From: an uncultured Clostridium sp.
Lineage (GTDB): Bacteria > Bacillota_I > Bacilli_A > RF39 > UBA660
NCBI GenBank assembly: GCA_946541575.1
Contig: CAMNJQ010000050.1
Coordinates: 1-39,884, forward strand
Length of the DNA stretch: 39,884 bases
Direction: 5' to 3'
Shown one piece after another: positions 1-7,946 of this stretch (its first letter is position 1; the number at the start of each line of letters is the position of its first letter). The translations under genes were made by a program, and so were the position numbers. The notes beneath the pieces were generated by a model. It did no database searches. It was given only the letters and a program-made list of their open reading frames with translations, and was not told the origin of the DNA.

Positions 1-743
1 AAAACATTAAAATTATTAAATACTATTTTTTTAAATTCTTCAAAGTTATAATTATTTTCTATATGTAATTTTCCATCATTAATTATTATTCTATCTAACA
101 TATCTAATAGTTTATTAGAATTATTAATTATAATCATTTCATTGTTATATTCTTTTAATATATCTTCCGTATCTTTATATAATCTACATTTTGTAAATGT
201 AGCATTCCTATATGTTTGCAATACTTCTAAAGATAATTTATCTCCATCATAAAAGGCATTGGGGATATTTGAATAAACTACTAACTTATTAGTGTCTATT
301 TCTATATTCTTATTAATTTCAACATAATCAAAAATATTTAAATTAATATTTTCTTGATATATTAGTCCCAATAATAAACCTTCTTTATTATCTAGAATAT
401 ATTTAATTTCAATAATATTATTATACTTATTCATAATTTTATATAAATTACTTAAACCAACTTGATTTTTAACAAGTATTATTATTTGACATTTTTTTTC
501 TTCGACAAACACATTTAATTCAACACCATATCCAATTTTATAATCAACAAATAACTTATCTTGACTTAATAGCTTTAAATATGTTTTTTCTATTTTAGGA
601 AAAGAATAAATACTTTCTTTATCGACAAAAATAATTCCTTTTTCTCCATTTTCTCTTGAATTATAAATAGCATTTTCTACATCAATAATTGAATCATAAT
701 CTTTACTATATTTTGTTTTGCAATGTACCTCTACTTTTTTCAT
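1..743 (-). CDS. PolC-type PHP-domain-like protein, metal site apparently degenerate; partial, runs off the left edge
   Basis: Manual translation from ATG at 741-743: MKKVEVHCKTKYSKDYDSIIDVENAIYNSRENGEKGIIFVDKESIYSFPKIEKTYLKL...KIGYGVELNVFVEEKKCQIIILVKNQVGLSNLYKIMNKYNN...EGLLLGLIYQENINLNIF. Open to base 1, so not in the ORF track. Pattern follows PolC PHP (VELHLHTxxS..., AITDHGVxxxFP, ILAKNxxGLxNLYKL) with HLHT->HCKT and DH->DK. Confidence 0.6.
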   Translation of the reverse strand, partial: MKKVEVHCKTKYSKDYDSIIDVENAIYNSRENGEKGIIFVDKESIYSFPKIEKTYLKLLSQDKLFVDYKIGYGVELNVFVEEKKCQIIILVKNQVGLSNLYKIMNKYNNIIEIKYILDNKEGLLLGLIYQENINLNIFDYVEINKNIEIDTNKLVVYSNIPNAFYDGDKLSLEVLQTYRNATFTKCRLYKDTEDILKEYNNEMIIINNSNKLLDMLDRIIINDGKLHIENNYNFEEFKKIVFNNFNV

Positions 744-845
744 AATATTTCATACCTCTCTTCTTTTTTATCGATAAATTTTATCTATATCAATAATACT
801 ATAAATTATTTTATACATTAGATTTCTTTTTTAAGAGTGACAAAA

Positions 846-868
846 AAAGATAGTTTTTCACTATCTTT
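846..868 (-). terminator. Rho-independent terminator after the 861..1439 gene
   Basis: 8-bp inverted repeat AAAGATAG/CTATCTTT followed by a T run on the minus strand. Confidence 0.65.
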
Positions 869-1439
869 CTTTAATCTTATACCATTTTCTTTTTACATAA
901 GAATATCCTATATTGTTATAGATATCATTCATATCTTTCATATATCTTTTTATCCATCTATTAGATACATTAAATGCTTTCATTATATTTTTAGAATCAA
1001 AGTAATCGACTTGTTTATCAACATATTCTTTTAGTTTTTCAATATTATTATTTTTAATTCTGCTTTTCTTTTTATCAAGTTGTTCTACATTACAATTAAT
1101 CTCATCAATACTGTTAATAAAATAAATATTAGAATATAAACTTTTAAATTTATAATTATGGAAAAAATCATCCAAAGAAATAATAAATACTTTTTTATGA
1201 TTATTAAACATTTTTCTACTCATTCTATCAAATTCATATAAGTCATATTTTTTATACTTTAGCTCATCATAATCAGATAATATATCATACAAATTAGGCA
1301 TATTATCTAGGTTTATTATTAAAATATCAGCTTTATACTTAGATATATCATTTAAATTATCTAAAAATGTTATATCCCCATCTATATTAAATCTATCATT
1401 TAATTCCTGTTTATTAAAACCAAGTGAAACTATTTTCAT
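861..1439 (-). CDS. Hypothetical protein, possible HTH at C-terminus
   Basis: 192-aa ORF, 2 nt from the upstream gene; C-terminal DSKNIMKAFNVSNRWIKRYMKDM resembles a helix-turn-helix. Confidence 0.6.
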   Translation of the reverse strand: MKIVSLGFNKQELNDRFNIDGDITFLDNLNDISKYKADILIINLDNMPNLYDILSDYDELKYKKYDLYEFDRMSRKMFNNHKKVFIISLDDFFHNYKFKSLYSNIYFINSIDEINCNVEQLDKKKSRIKNNNIEKLKEYVDKQVDYFDSKNIMKAFNVSNRWIKRYMKDMNDIYNNIGYSYVKRKWYKIKER

Positions 1440-1440
1440 A

Positions 1441-2133
1441 TTATTTTAGTTTAACTATATCAAAGTTAACTACTCCATTGACTTCTTCTTTTTCATCGAA
1501 CATAAAAACTGATACATTGTTTAAAATTTCATTTAATTCTTCCTTATATTTATAATAGTCTGTTTCTTGTTTACTTCCTTTAAAAAAAGCAATTGCTCTT
1601 TTATAGTTTTTTTCAGAATCAATTGTATATGTATATATTTCAGTAATCATTCTAACAAGAGTTTCTGTACTATTTTTTGGTTTTACTTCAACAGCATACT
1701 CATCATTTATAATTAAATCTATTCCACCACAACTATTAATAACTCTTTTGGTAGGAACTTCAGCATTCGTAATTATATATTCATTAGAAATATTTTTATA
1801 CTTCTTTTTCAAACGACAGCTATTACATTGTATATCATTCCTTTTATTACTATTAAAATAATACATACATCTGCATATTCTTTTTTCAGTTAATTTACTA
1901 GAATCTTTTTCAGAATTCATCCCACACATTTCATGAGAATCTACATGTTTTTTATTAGTAATAAATGACTTATCTAAAAATACATCATCAAATCCATTTT
2001 GTTCACCTTTTTTTATAAAATTACCTAATTTAATAATATTTTCTCTATATTGATTGTCATTTCTTTGATTAATTGTAATTTCATCTTTTAATAGAACCTG
2101 TTTGTTTTTTTTACCTATTACCAGCATAACCAC
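1441..2133 (-). CDS. Putative PD-(D/E)XK nuclease-like protein with Cys cluster
   Basis: 230-aa ORF; CRCMYYFNSNKRNDIQCNSC Cys cluster followed by GGIDLIINDEYAVEVKPKNSTETLVRMITEIYTY, matching D-x(n)-ExK. Confidence 0.55.
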   Translation of the reverse strand: MVMLVIGKKNKQVLLKDEITINQRNDNQYRENIIKLGNFIKKGEQNGFDDVFLDKSFITNKKHVDSHEMCGMNSEKDSSKLTEKRICRCMYYFNSNKRNDIQCNSCRLKKKYKNISNEYIITNAEVPTKRVINSCGGIDLIINDEYAVEVKPKNSTETLVRMITEIYTYTIDSEKNYKRAIAFFKGSKQETDYYKYKEELNEILNNVSVFMFDEKEEVNGVVNFDIVKLK

Positions 2134-2212
2134 ACCTCTAAATTAATTCTACCATACTTTTAATAAATCAAACAGCTCACTATATTATTCAAAGAAAATT
2201 ATTAAACAAAAA

Positions 2213-2232
2213 AACTAGTCACTTAACTAGTT
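2213..2232 (-). terminator. Rho-independent terminator after the surface-protein cluster
   Basis: AACTAGT/ACTAGTT stem followed by a T run on the minus strand. Confidence 0.6.
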
Positions 2233-2319
2233 ATTTTATCATAAAAAAAGGAACATATATAAAGTAATAAGTTTCTTATTACCTAATTATAGTGTCCCAT
2301 TTTTTACAAATTATTGAAA

Positions 2320-2844
2320 CTAATCATCTAATACTACTGATGCAGCAAATGAGATTAAATCAGTATGTTCACCTAATGCTGTAGCCTTTGCTATATCATC
2401 TTCATAAACAGTTATCTCTAATTGACTAGTTGCAGATTCAGTACTCTGACTTACTAAAAGTGCTATTCTATCATTACCAACAACATTAGCTAATTCACCA
2501 GTCAATACAGCATCACCCTCACCTTCATTAATATAATAAGGTATAGATGAAGTTCCGTTTTTTAAGGTTCTATTTCCCTCATGAAGATAGTATACAACTA
2601 ATTGATGGCCAGCTGGTAATGTAACATTTGTTGCAGTTACTTCAACAACAGCTGAATGTCCAGGCTTTTGTCTTGCATTGTTTGTTGTAACTGTACTAGG
2701 AATTGTAACACTAGGAGGTACACTCCATTCATAACTAGCATCATTTGCTACTGTATAACTTAATGTTGTAGATGCACCAGTTTCAGCATAAACAAATAAA
2801 GGTAACATTAAAACAAGTACTCCTAATACTAAATATTTTTTCAT
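2320..2844 (-). CDS. Secreted surface protein of unknown family
   Basis: 174-aa ORF with signal peptide MKKYLVLGVLVLMLPLFVYAE and a Thr/Ser/Val-rich beta-type sequence; RBS upstream (aggaggtgaatt on the minus strand). Confidence 0.7.
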   Translation of the reverse strand: MKKYLVLGVLVLMLPLFVYAETGASTTLSYTVANDASYEWSVPPSVTIPSTVTTNNARQKPGHSAVVEVTATNVTLPAGHQLVVYYLHEGNRTLKNGTSSIPYYINEGEGDAVLTGELANVVGNDRIALLVSQSTESATSQLEITVYEDDIAKATALGEHTDLISFAASVVLDD

Positions 2845-2881
2845 TTTATCAATTCACCTCCTTTCAAATAAATAATATTAT

Positions 2882-3793
2882 CTAGATTTCTCTTTTCTTC
2901 AAAAATAACAATGAAACTAATACAATGTAGTTTATTAATAAAATCCAAACATAAACACTGATATTATCTGCCGTTTTCGGATTATTACCACTATTAGAAT
3001 ATGAGTGTGCTATTGCATAAGAAGAAAACTTATCTGTTTCAAATACTAATTCCCAATTTTCATTTGGAAATCCACTATATATTTCTTCAGCTTTTCCATC
3101 GTGTAATCTAATAACATGGTATTTTCTATTTTTTTCTCTTATGTTTTCAGGTAAAGTTAAAGTAACCTTTATTTTATTATTTGTACTATAAATCTGTTCT
3201 TTAGTACCATCAATACCATCAATTTCTTTAAATAAATCAATATCTAAATAATAATCAACATCTAATTTTTCTTTTTTAGCAAGTTTATCTATTTTTTCTT
3301 TTTCAACATTTGTAATAGAGTCACTTATGTCTCTTACCTCTACCCAAATATTAAGAATGTGGTCTTCTGCTAAATACTTTTTTTCTTCATCTGAAACACT
3401 TATGTCATCATAATCAAAAGATATAGATGGTTGAAAAATATTATCTACCGAATCTATCATATCAGAAAATATAGTGTCTTCTTCTCTATATTTTGCAGTT
3501 AAAGTAAGATGAGATGTAACAACATCATTTTCAAAATCCCATCTTTCTTCACCATTAAACCATCCTAAAAACATATATCCTGTTCTTCCCTGATGTGACG
3601 GTTCATATATTTTTTCTCCACCATTCACCTTTTCCTTTATTATAATAGAATAATCAACAAAATTAACATCAGCTTGAACATTGTAAGATAGTTCAACATT
3701 ACTATCTTGCGCTAACACAACAATTGGTGACAGCAACAAAATAACAATTATGAACAAAAAACGTTTCATAAAATCAACTCCACTATTCTTCAT
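2882..3793 (-). CDS. Cell-wall-anchored surface protein with InlB B-like repeat and NPKTA sorting signal
   Basis: Signal peptide; GYMFLGWFNGEERWDFENDVVTSHLTLTAKY (Listeria-Bacteroides/InlB B repeat pattern); C-terminal NPKTAD + hydrophobic segment + KKREI. Confidence 0.65.
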   Translation of the reverse strand: MKNSGVDFMKRFLFIIVILLLSPIVVLAQDSNVELSYNVQADVNFVDYSIIIKEKVNGGEKIYEPSHQGRTGYMFLGWFNGEERWDFENDVVTSHLTLTAKYREEDTIFSDMIDSVDNIFQPSISFDYDDISVSDEEKKYLAEDHILNIWVEVRDISDSITNVEKEKIDKLAKKEKLDVDYYLDIDLFKEIDGIDGTKEQIYSTNNKIKVTLTLPENIREKNRKYHVIRLHDGKAEEIYSGFPNENWELVFETDKFSSYAIAHSYSNSGNNPKTADNISVYVWILLINYIVLVSLLFLKKREI

Positions 3794-3828
3794 CCTTATT
3801 AAAATAACATTAAAGTATATGTATATAA

Positions 3829-4356
3829 CTATTTAACAACTAGTTTTATCTTTACTAACCCGTTATTTGTTGGAGTTTCCATATCCATCTTATATGGCTG
3901 AATAAAAACAATTGCATCGTATACTCCAACATTCAAAGGCCTAGAAATTTTAATTTTTTGAATATGTTTACCAGCTTCAACCAAATTAGATTCATATAAT
4001 ATTTCATCTCCGATTTTTAACTGGAATTTCAAATAATAATAACCTTTATTTGCATCTGGATTATAAAAATCAACTCCAGTTATATCCGTTGTATTTGCAT
4101 CTATTGTTATCTGCTTCCAACCAGGCAATATAATATTTGGAGCATCTTCTTCTTGTTTTTCAAAAAATTCACTGGCATCTTCATCTATTTGCTGTTTAAT
4201 TTTTTCCTTTGAAACAGTATCATTTTTTCCAAAAATTGTATTGTAATTTAACCCAACAATTAAACCAACTGAAATTATAAGTGAACATATTATAACTATT
4301 AAAACTAATCTATTATTGTTTCTTTTTTCTTTACTACTTTCCATACACGCCACCAT
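3829..4356 (-). CDS. Single-pass membrane protein, unknown function
   Basis: 175-aa ORF with N-terminal TM (LVLIVIICSLIISVGLIVGL) and extracytoplasmic beta-rich domain; same strand as the two surface genes. True start may be MESSKEKRNNN. Confidence 0.6.
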   Translation of the reverse strand: MVACMESSKEKRNNNRLVLIVIICSLIISVGLIVGLNYNTIFGKNDTVSKEKIKQQIDEDASEFFEKQEEDAPNIILPGWKQITIDANTTDITGVDFYNPDANKGYYYLKFQLKIGDEILYESNLVEAGKHIQKIKISRPLNVGVYDAIVFIQPYKMDMETPTNNGLVKIKLVVK

Positions 4357-4463
4357 ACTTTAATTATACTACACTAATAATTCAAGTCAACTAATAATAA
4401 AATAAAAAACTAGACAATAATCTTCACACATATCAGTAATTAAATTATTACAATTATTGCTTT

Positions 4464-4562
4464 TTATAATTCATTTTTCATTACTAAACCTTTACAGTTA
4501 GATACAACAAAAACATCTATAGCTAATCCAATTCCAATTGCTACTATTTCTATTAATTCCAT
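4464..4562 (-). pseudogene. mntP: Truncated 5' fragment of an MntP-type manganese efflux pump
   Basis: Manual translation MELIEIVAIGIGLAIDVFVVSNCKGLVMKNEL*, matching the MntP N-terminal pattern (xxLIEIxxIxIGLAMDAFAVSxxKGL); stops after 32 codons. Confidence 0.6.
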
Positions 4563-4584
4563 TTTTCTTCTATTTATAACAAAA

Positions 4585-4606
4585 AAACTAGTCATTTGAC
4601 TAGTTT
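4585..4606 (-). terminator. Terminator downstream of tRNA-Arg 3' fragment copy C
   Basis: 9-bp stem AAACTAGTC/GACTAGTTT, loop ATTT, T run on the minus strand. Confidence 0.65.
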
Positions 4607-4617
4607 CCTATCATAAA

Positions 4618-4662
4618 AGGTGTCCCGGAAGGGATTCGGACTCTTGACCGACGCCTTAGAAG
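4618..4662 (-). repeat. tRNA-Arg(UCU) 3'-half remnant, copy C (putative att site)
   Basis: 45-nt match to bases 7829-7873 of the intact tRNA from the anticodon loop to the CCA end, with 2 mismatches (TGG->AGG at the CCA end; ttcgaact->ttcggact). Confidence 0.85.
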
Positions 4663-4722
4663 TTTTTCGACTTTGTATTTGCTATATTATTATTAGACTT
4701 ATTTTATAGATGTTCTAGGAGG

Positions 4723-4737
4723 TGCTATTTTAAGTCA
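4723..4737. repeat. Cassette-end motif TGCTATTTTAAGTCA
   Basis: Same position relative to the tRNA remnant as 6679-6692; related to the inverted copy at 7766-7780. Confidence 0.45.
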
Positions 4738-4746
4738 AAAGAAAAA

Positions 4747-4764
4747 GCGCCGTAAATTGGTGCC
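4747..4764 (-). terminator. GC-rich hairpin downstream of the 4810..5349 gene
   Basis: GGCACCAATTTACGGCGC followed by T5CTTTT on the minus strand; imperfect stem; same location as the hairpin at 6702-6720. Confidence 0.45.
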
Positions 4765-4809
4765 ATAATAAATACTGTTAGTTCGTAGTATCTTAATCTT
4801 CCGTTCATT

Positions 4810-5349
4810 TTATTTTAATGTTACACCATTAATGAATACTTCTGATAATTCTTTCAAATCTATATTTGCTTCATTAAAACTCATAACTGAAACTGTATAT
4901 ATAGTTCCTCCTTTTTCAGTAACAAATACTTTTGATGTTGTATTATTATTATCTACTGTATTATTTAAGGTTAAAGTTTCCCAATTGATTCCATTAACTT
5001 TTTTTGTTGTTGTTTTCTTACCATTTAAGTAATCTTTTAAATTAGTACTCTCTATAAATGACAAACTAATTCTAAAAACAAATCTTCCATTATATATTTC
5101 AGCATTTTTATAATCTAAATAAACAGCCTGCTTACTTTCATCAGGATTTATACCATTAATATTTTTATATTTAAAATTATAAAATTCTTTATCTTGATCA
5201 AATTTTAAAGATACTTCTTTAATTTTAAACACATCTGATACCTTACTACTATTTGCTGAATTATTCTCACTATCATTTGATTTACCACATCCAGTAATGG
5301 TAAATAATGCTATAAATATAAATAAACTCAATAATATTTTTTTCTTCAT
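4810..5349 (-). CDS. Lipoprotein, unknown function
   Basis: 179-aa ORF; lipobox FTITGCGKSND. Confidence 0.7.
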   Translation of the reverse strand: MKKKILLSLFIFIALFTITGCGKSNDSENNSANSSKVSDVFKIKEVSLKFDQDKEFYNFKYKNINGINPDESKQAVYLDYKNAEIYNGRFVFRISLSFIESTNLKDYLNGKKTTTKKVNGINWETLTLNNTVDNNNTTSKVFVTEKGGTIYTVSVMSFNEANIDLKELSEVFINGVTLK

Positions 5350-5514
5350 TTTATCATTCCTCCAATTTTCTCAAATGAAATATTTGAATGTTCTTGATTG
5401 CAAGAACATTCCGAACATCGTAATATCTTAGTATTCCGATTATATCTATTCAATATATATATATTTCTCTATTTTTAATTTACGAAATGCAAAACTTAAA
5501 TTTTCTAAAGTTTA

Positions 5515-6420
5515 TTATACTTTGAAAATCTTACTAATGATTCTAGAAGATAATTTATTCTTCTTTTTTATTGCTTTAGTAATTATATCATTAATCTCAA
5601 GTTCATATGAATCATATCTTTTTTTCAAATCTTCTATACTATCGCATAATTTGCTTGGTGAAGAATAATATTCTCTTTCTATTTCGGCCTTAGTTTTATG
5701 GATTAAATCACCATTTTGAAGAGGACGACGATATGATATAGACCCATCTATTCCAATGTCATTAATCCAGGCTATTGGTCCTAATACTAAAAAGTGTTTT
5801 TGAAAACAATCACACCACACATTCCAATTTATTATATTATCAACAGTCTTGTTATAGTGTTCATGTAAAAGAGGGAGTATTTCTTTAATATATTTTTCGC
5901 ATTCAAGCATATTATTATTAATAGTTAAATATTCATTAATAATTTTTTCATATTCTTTTAAATTCTTTTTATATGTTTCTTTTTCATCCAGTTTAACAAT
6001 TCTATTATATACGTCAATTATTTCATTAAAATAAAGAAGACCTTTTGAACTAATATTTTCATTATATTTTGAAATCCAAAGTTTATAATTGTTTTGTCTA
6101 ATAATTTCAATATCAGTTTTTATTAATTCTATTTGTACCTCTATGCTCAACTCATCATTTTTTAATAATTCTTTAATACAATTTCTTGCTTTTTCATATT
6201 CTTGAATCTTAAAATACTTTTTAGCTTCTTCCATCCTTTTATTATCAGATTTAATTCCATCTACTTCTACTTTACCGGATATTTCTATTTTATATTTTGC
6301 GATTGCATCATCAACTATAATTGTACTTTTACAAAAACTGCATTCTGCTCTTTTCATATTATCATCAAGTTCTAATTGTGCACCACAATTAGGACATTTA
6401 GCTGACACTAAATTAACCAT
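5515..6420 (-). CDS. Zinc-ribbon-containing hypothetical protein
   Basis: 301-aa ORF; N-terminal CPNCGAQLELDDNMKRAECSFCKSTIIVDDA zinc ribbon, then a helical region. Confidence 0.65.
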   Translation of the reverse strand: MVNLVSAKCPNCGAQLELDDNMKRAECSFCKSTIIVDDAIAKYKIEISGKVEVDGIKSDNKRMEEAKKYFKIQEYEKARNCIKELLKNDELSIEVQIELIKTDIEIIRQNNYKLWISKYNENISSKGLLYFNEIIDVYNRIVKLDEKETYKKNLKEYEKIINEYLTINNNMLECEKYIKEILPLLHEHYNKTVDNIINWNVWCDCFQKHFLVLGPIAWINDIGIDGSISYRRPLQNGDLIHKTKAEIEREYYSSPSKLCDSIEDLKKRYDSYELEINDIITKAIKKKNKLSSRIISKIFKV

Positions 6421-6544
6421 TTTATCATCTCCTTTTAATAGTATATCATAAATTTGTTGATTTTTTATTGAATTAAATAATCACAATATTACTATATTAC
6501 GAGTTATTAATAGTCATAAATCGCCATTATTATATAAACAAAAA

Positions 6545-6564
6545 AAACTAGCTTTCACTAGTTT
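6545..6564 (-). terminator. Terminator downstream of tRNA-Arg 3' fragment copy B
   Basis: AAACTAG/CTAGTTT stem with T run; same stem and loop as the terminator of the intact tRNA. Confidence 0.6.
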
Positions 6565-6574
6565 CATTCATAAA

Positions 6575-6619
6575 TGGTGTCCCGGAAGGGATTCGAACTC
6601 TTGACCGACGCCTTAGAAG
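6575..6619 (-). repeat. tRNA-Arg(UCU) 3'-half remnant, copy B (putative att site)
   Basis: 45 nt identical to 7829-7873, then diverges (tttttcg instead of ggcgttg) at the anticodon-loop boundary. Confidence 0.9.
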
Positions 6620-6678
6620 TTTTTCGGTATTATTATTGCTAAATTCATTTTTGCCTTATTTTATAAGTATTTAGAAGA

Positions 6679-6692
6679 TGCTATTTTGTTCA
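6679..6692. repeat. Cassette-end motif TGCTATTTTGTTCA
   Basis: Near-perfect inverted partner of 7766-7780 (TGAACTAAAATAGCA; 1-nt indel). Confidence 0.5.
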
Positions 6693-6701
6693 AAAAGAAA
6701 A

Positions 6702-6720
6702 GGCGCCGATAAACGTCGCC
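6702..6720 (-). terminator. GC-rich hairpin terminator downstream of the 6776..7678 gene
   Basis: GGCGaCG-TTTAT-CGgCGCC followed by TTTTCTTTTT on the minus strand. Confidence 0.6.
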
Positions 6721-6775
6721 ATTAAATATCAGCATTCATCTTATAATTTAACAAATTTTATACTATTGTTGTATT

Positions 6776-7678
6776 CTAGTAAAAAATTGAATCATCCTTG
6801 TTCTTACAATATTCAGCATATGTTACTTTACTAACTAGTTCAGGATTAGAAAACTTTCCAGAAGAATACTTCATATTATATACTTTTTGGAGATCACCTG
6901 TATTTTCACAGTTCCACATTCCACTTCCATATTTATTTTCAAATGTTTTAAATGTTATTCCATTATCATCACTATTTATTTCATATATAAAGTAACTAGA
7001 ATCTTTATGATAATTTTCAATACTTTCTTTGTTATCAGGGGAAATCAAATAAATGTTATTATAACCATCTGATTTATTTAATGAACAATTACCATTGCTA
7101 AATGCTAAACATGTTTTATCTCCATATATTAAATATTTTCCATCTACTACATTTAAGTATGTCATAACTATTTTTGGATTATATTCTTGTGTTTCAAATG
7201 TGTTCAAAACTTCATCCCCATGCTTAATAACCAATTTAGTATCACCAGTTGTTTTATCGTTAGGCATAACATCATATTTCTCATATTGGAATGTATAGTC
7301 AATATATATACTTGCTTTTTTATTATTATATACTACATCTTGAATTTTATATGATTTAGCTTTAGTTAAGTCTTTTGACATAAGATTCGATATATCATCA
7401 AATGTAATTATTTCATGTTCTGTATCATTATCTGGAATCACTTCTATTTCATTTTTCTTATTAGATTCATTATCTTTTTCTTTTTCAGCTGTATCTTTAT
7501 TATCAGTTTCTTTATCACTAAAATATTTGTTACAAACTGTACAAGCAATAACCCCTAGTAACAATCCAATCAATAAACCGATTATAACTCCAACTAGTAA
7601 ATTGTTATTTTTAGTTTTTTCATTTTTAATATTATCATTTATATTATTTTCATTCATTTTATAATCTCCTATTTTCAT
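6776..7678 (-). CDS. Single-pass membrane protein, unknown extracytoplasmic domain
   Basis: 300-aa ORF; TM LLVGVIIGLLIGLLLGVIACTVC, then a charged linker and an extracytoplasmic domain. Confidence 0.65.
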   Translation of the reverse strand: MKIGDYKMNENNINDNIKNEKTKNNNLLVGVIIGLLIGLLLGVIACTVCNKYFSDKETDNKDTAEKEKDNESNKKNEIEVIPDNDTEHEIITFDDISNLMSKDLTKAKSYKIQDVVYNNKKASIYIDYTFQYEKYDVMPNDKTTGDTKLVIKHGDEVLNTFETQEYNPKIVMTYLNVVDGKYLIYGDKTCLAFSNGNCSLNKSDGYNNIYLISPDNKESIENYHKDSSYFIYEINSDDNGITFKTFENKYGSGMWNCENTGDLQKVYNMKYSSGKFSNPELVSKVTYAEYCKNKDDSIFY

Positions 7679-7765
7679 TATTATATCACAAAAAAGACAT
7701 ATAAATTGAAAAAAGAAATAATTTTACGCAAAATATTTCTATGTGTTCTCAATCTCACATAATAG

Positions 7766-7780
7766 TGAACTAAAATAGCA
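7766..7780. repeat. Cassette-end motif, inverted copy (TGAACTAAAATAGCA)
   Basis: Reverse complement TGCTATTTTAGTTCA matches 6679-6692 and 4723-4737. Confidence 0.5.
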
Positions 7781-7797
7781 TTGTTTACTGCACAAAA

Positions 7798-7817
7798 AAA
7801 CTAGCTTTCACTAGTTT
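7798..7817 (-). terminator. Terminator of tRNA-Arg
   Basis: AAACTAG/CTAGTTT stem with T run immediately 3' of the tRNA. Confidence 0.65.
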
Positions 7818-7828
7818 CTCTTCATAAA

Positions 7829-7905
<77 letters not shown>

Positions 7906-7946
7906 ATAACTCAAGTACAAATAGGATTATACAGCATTTTTTTCAA

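Noticed and set aside
6575-6619. Functional second and third tRNA genes
   Set aside because: Only the 3' half (anticodon loop to CCA) is present; D-arm, 5' acceptor strand and 5' anticodon stem are missing.
837-7298. Small plus-strand ORFs (837..1034, 4832..5032, 6798..6995, 6887..7072, 7095..7298)
   Set aside because: All are antisense to better-supported minus-strand genes and have low-complexity Ile/Phe/Tyr composition.
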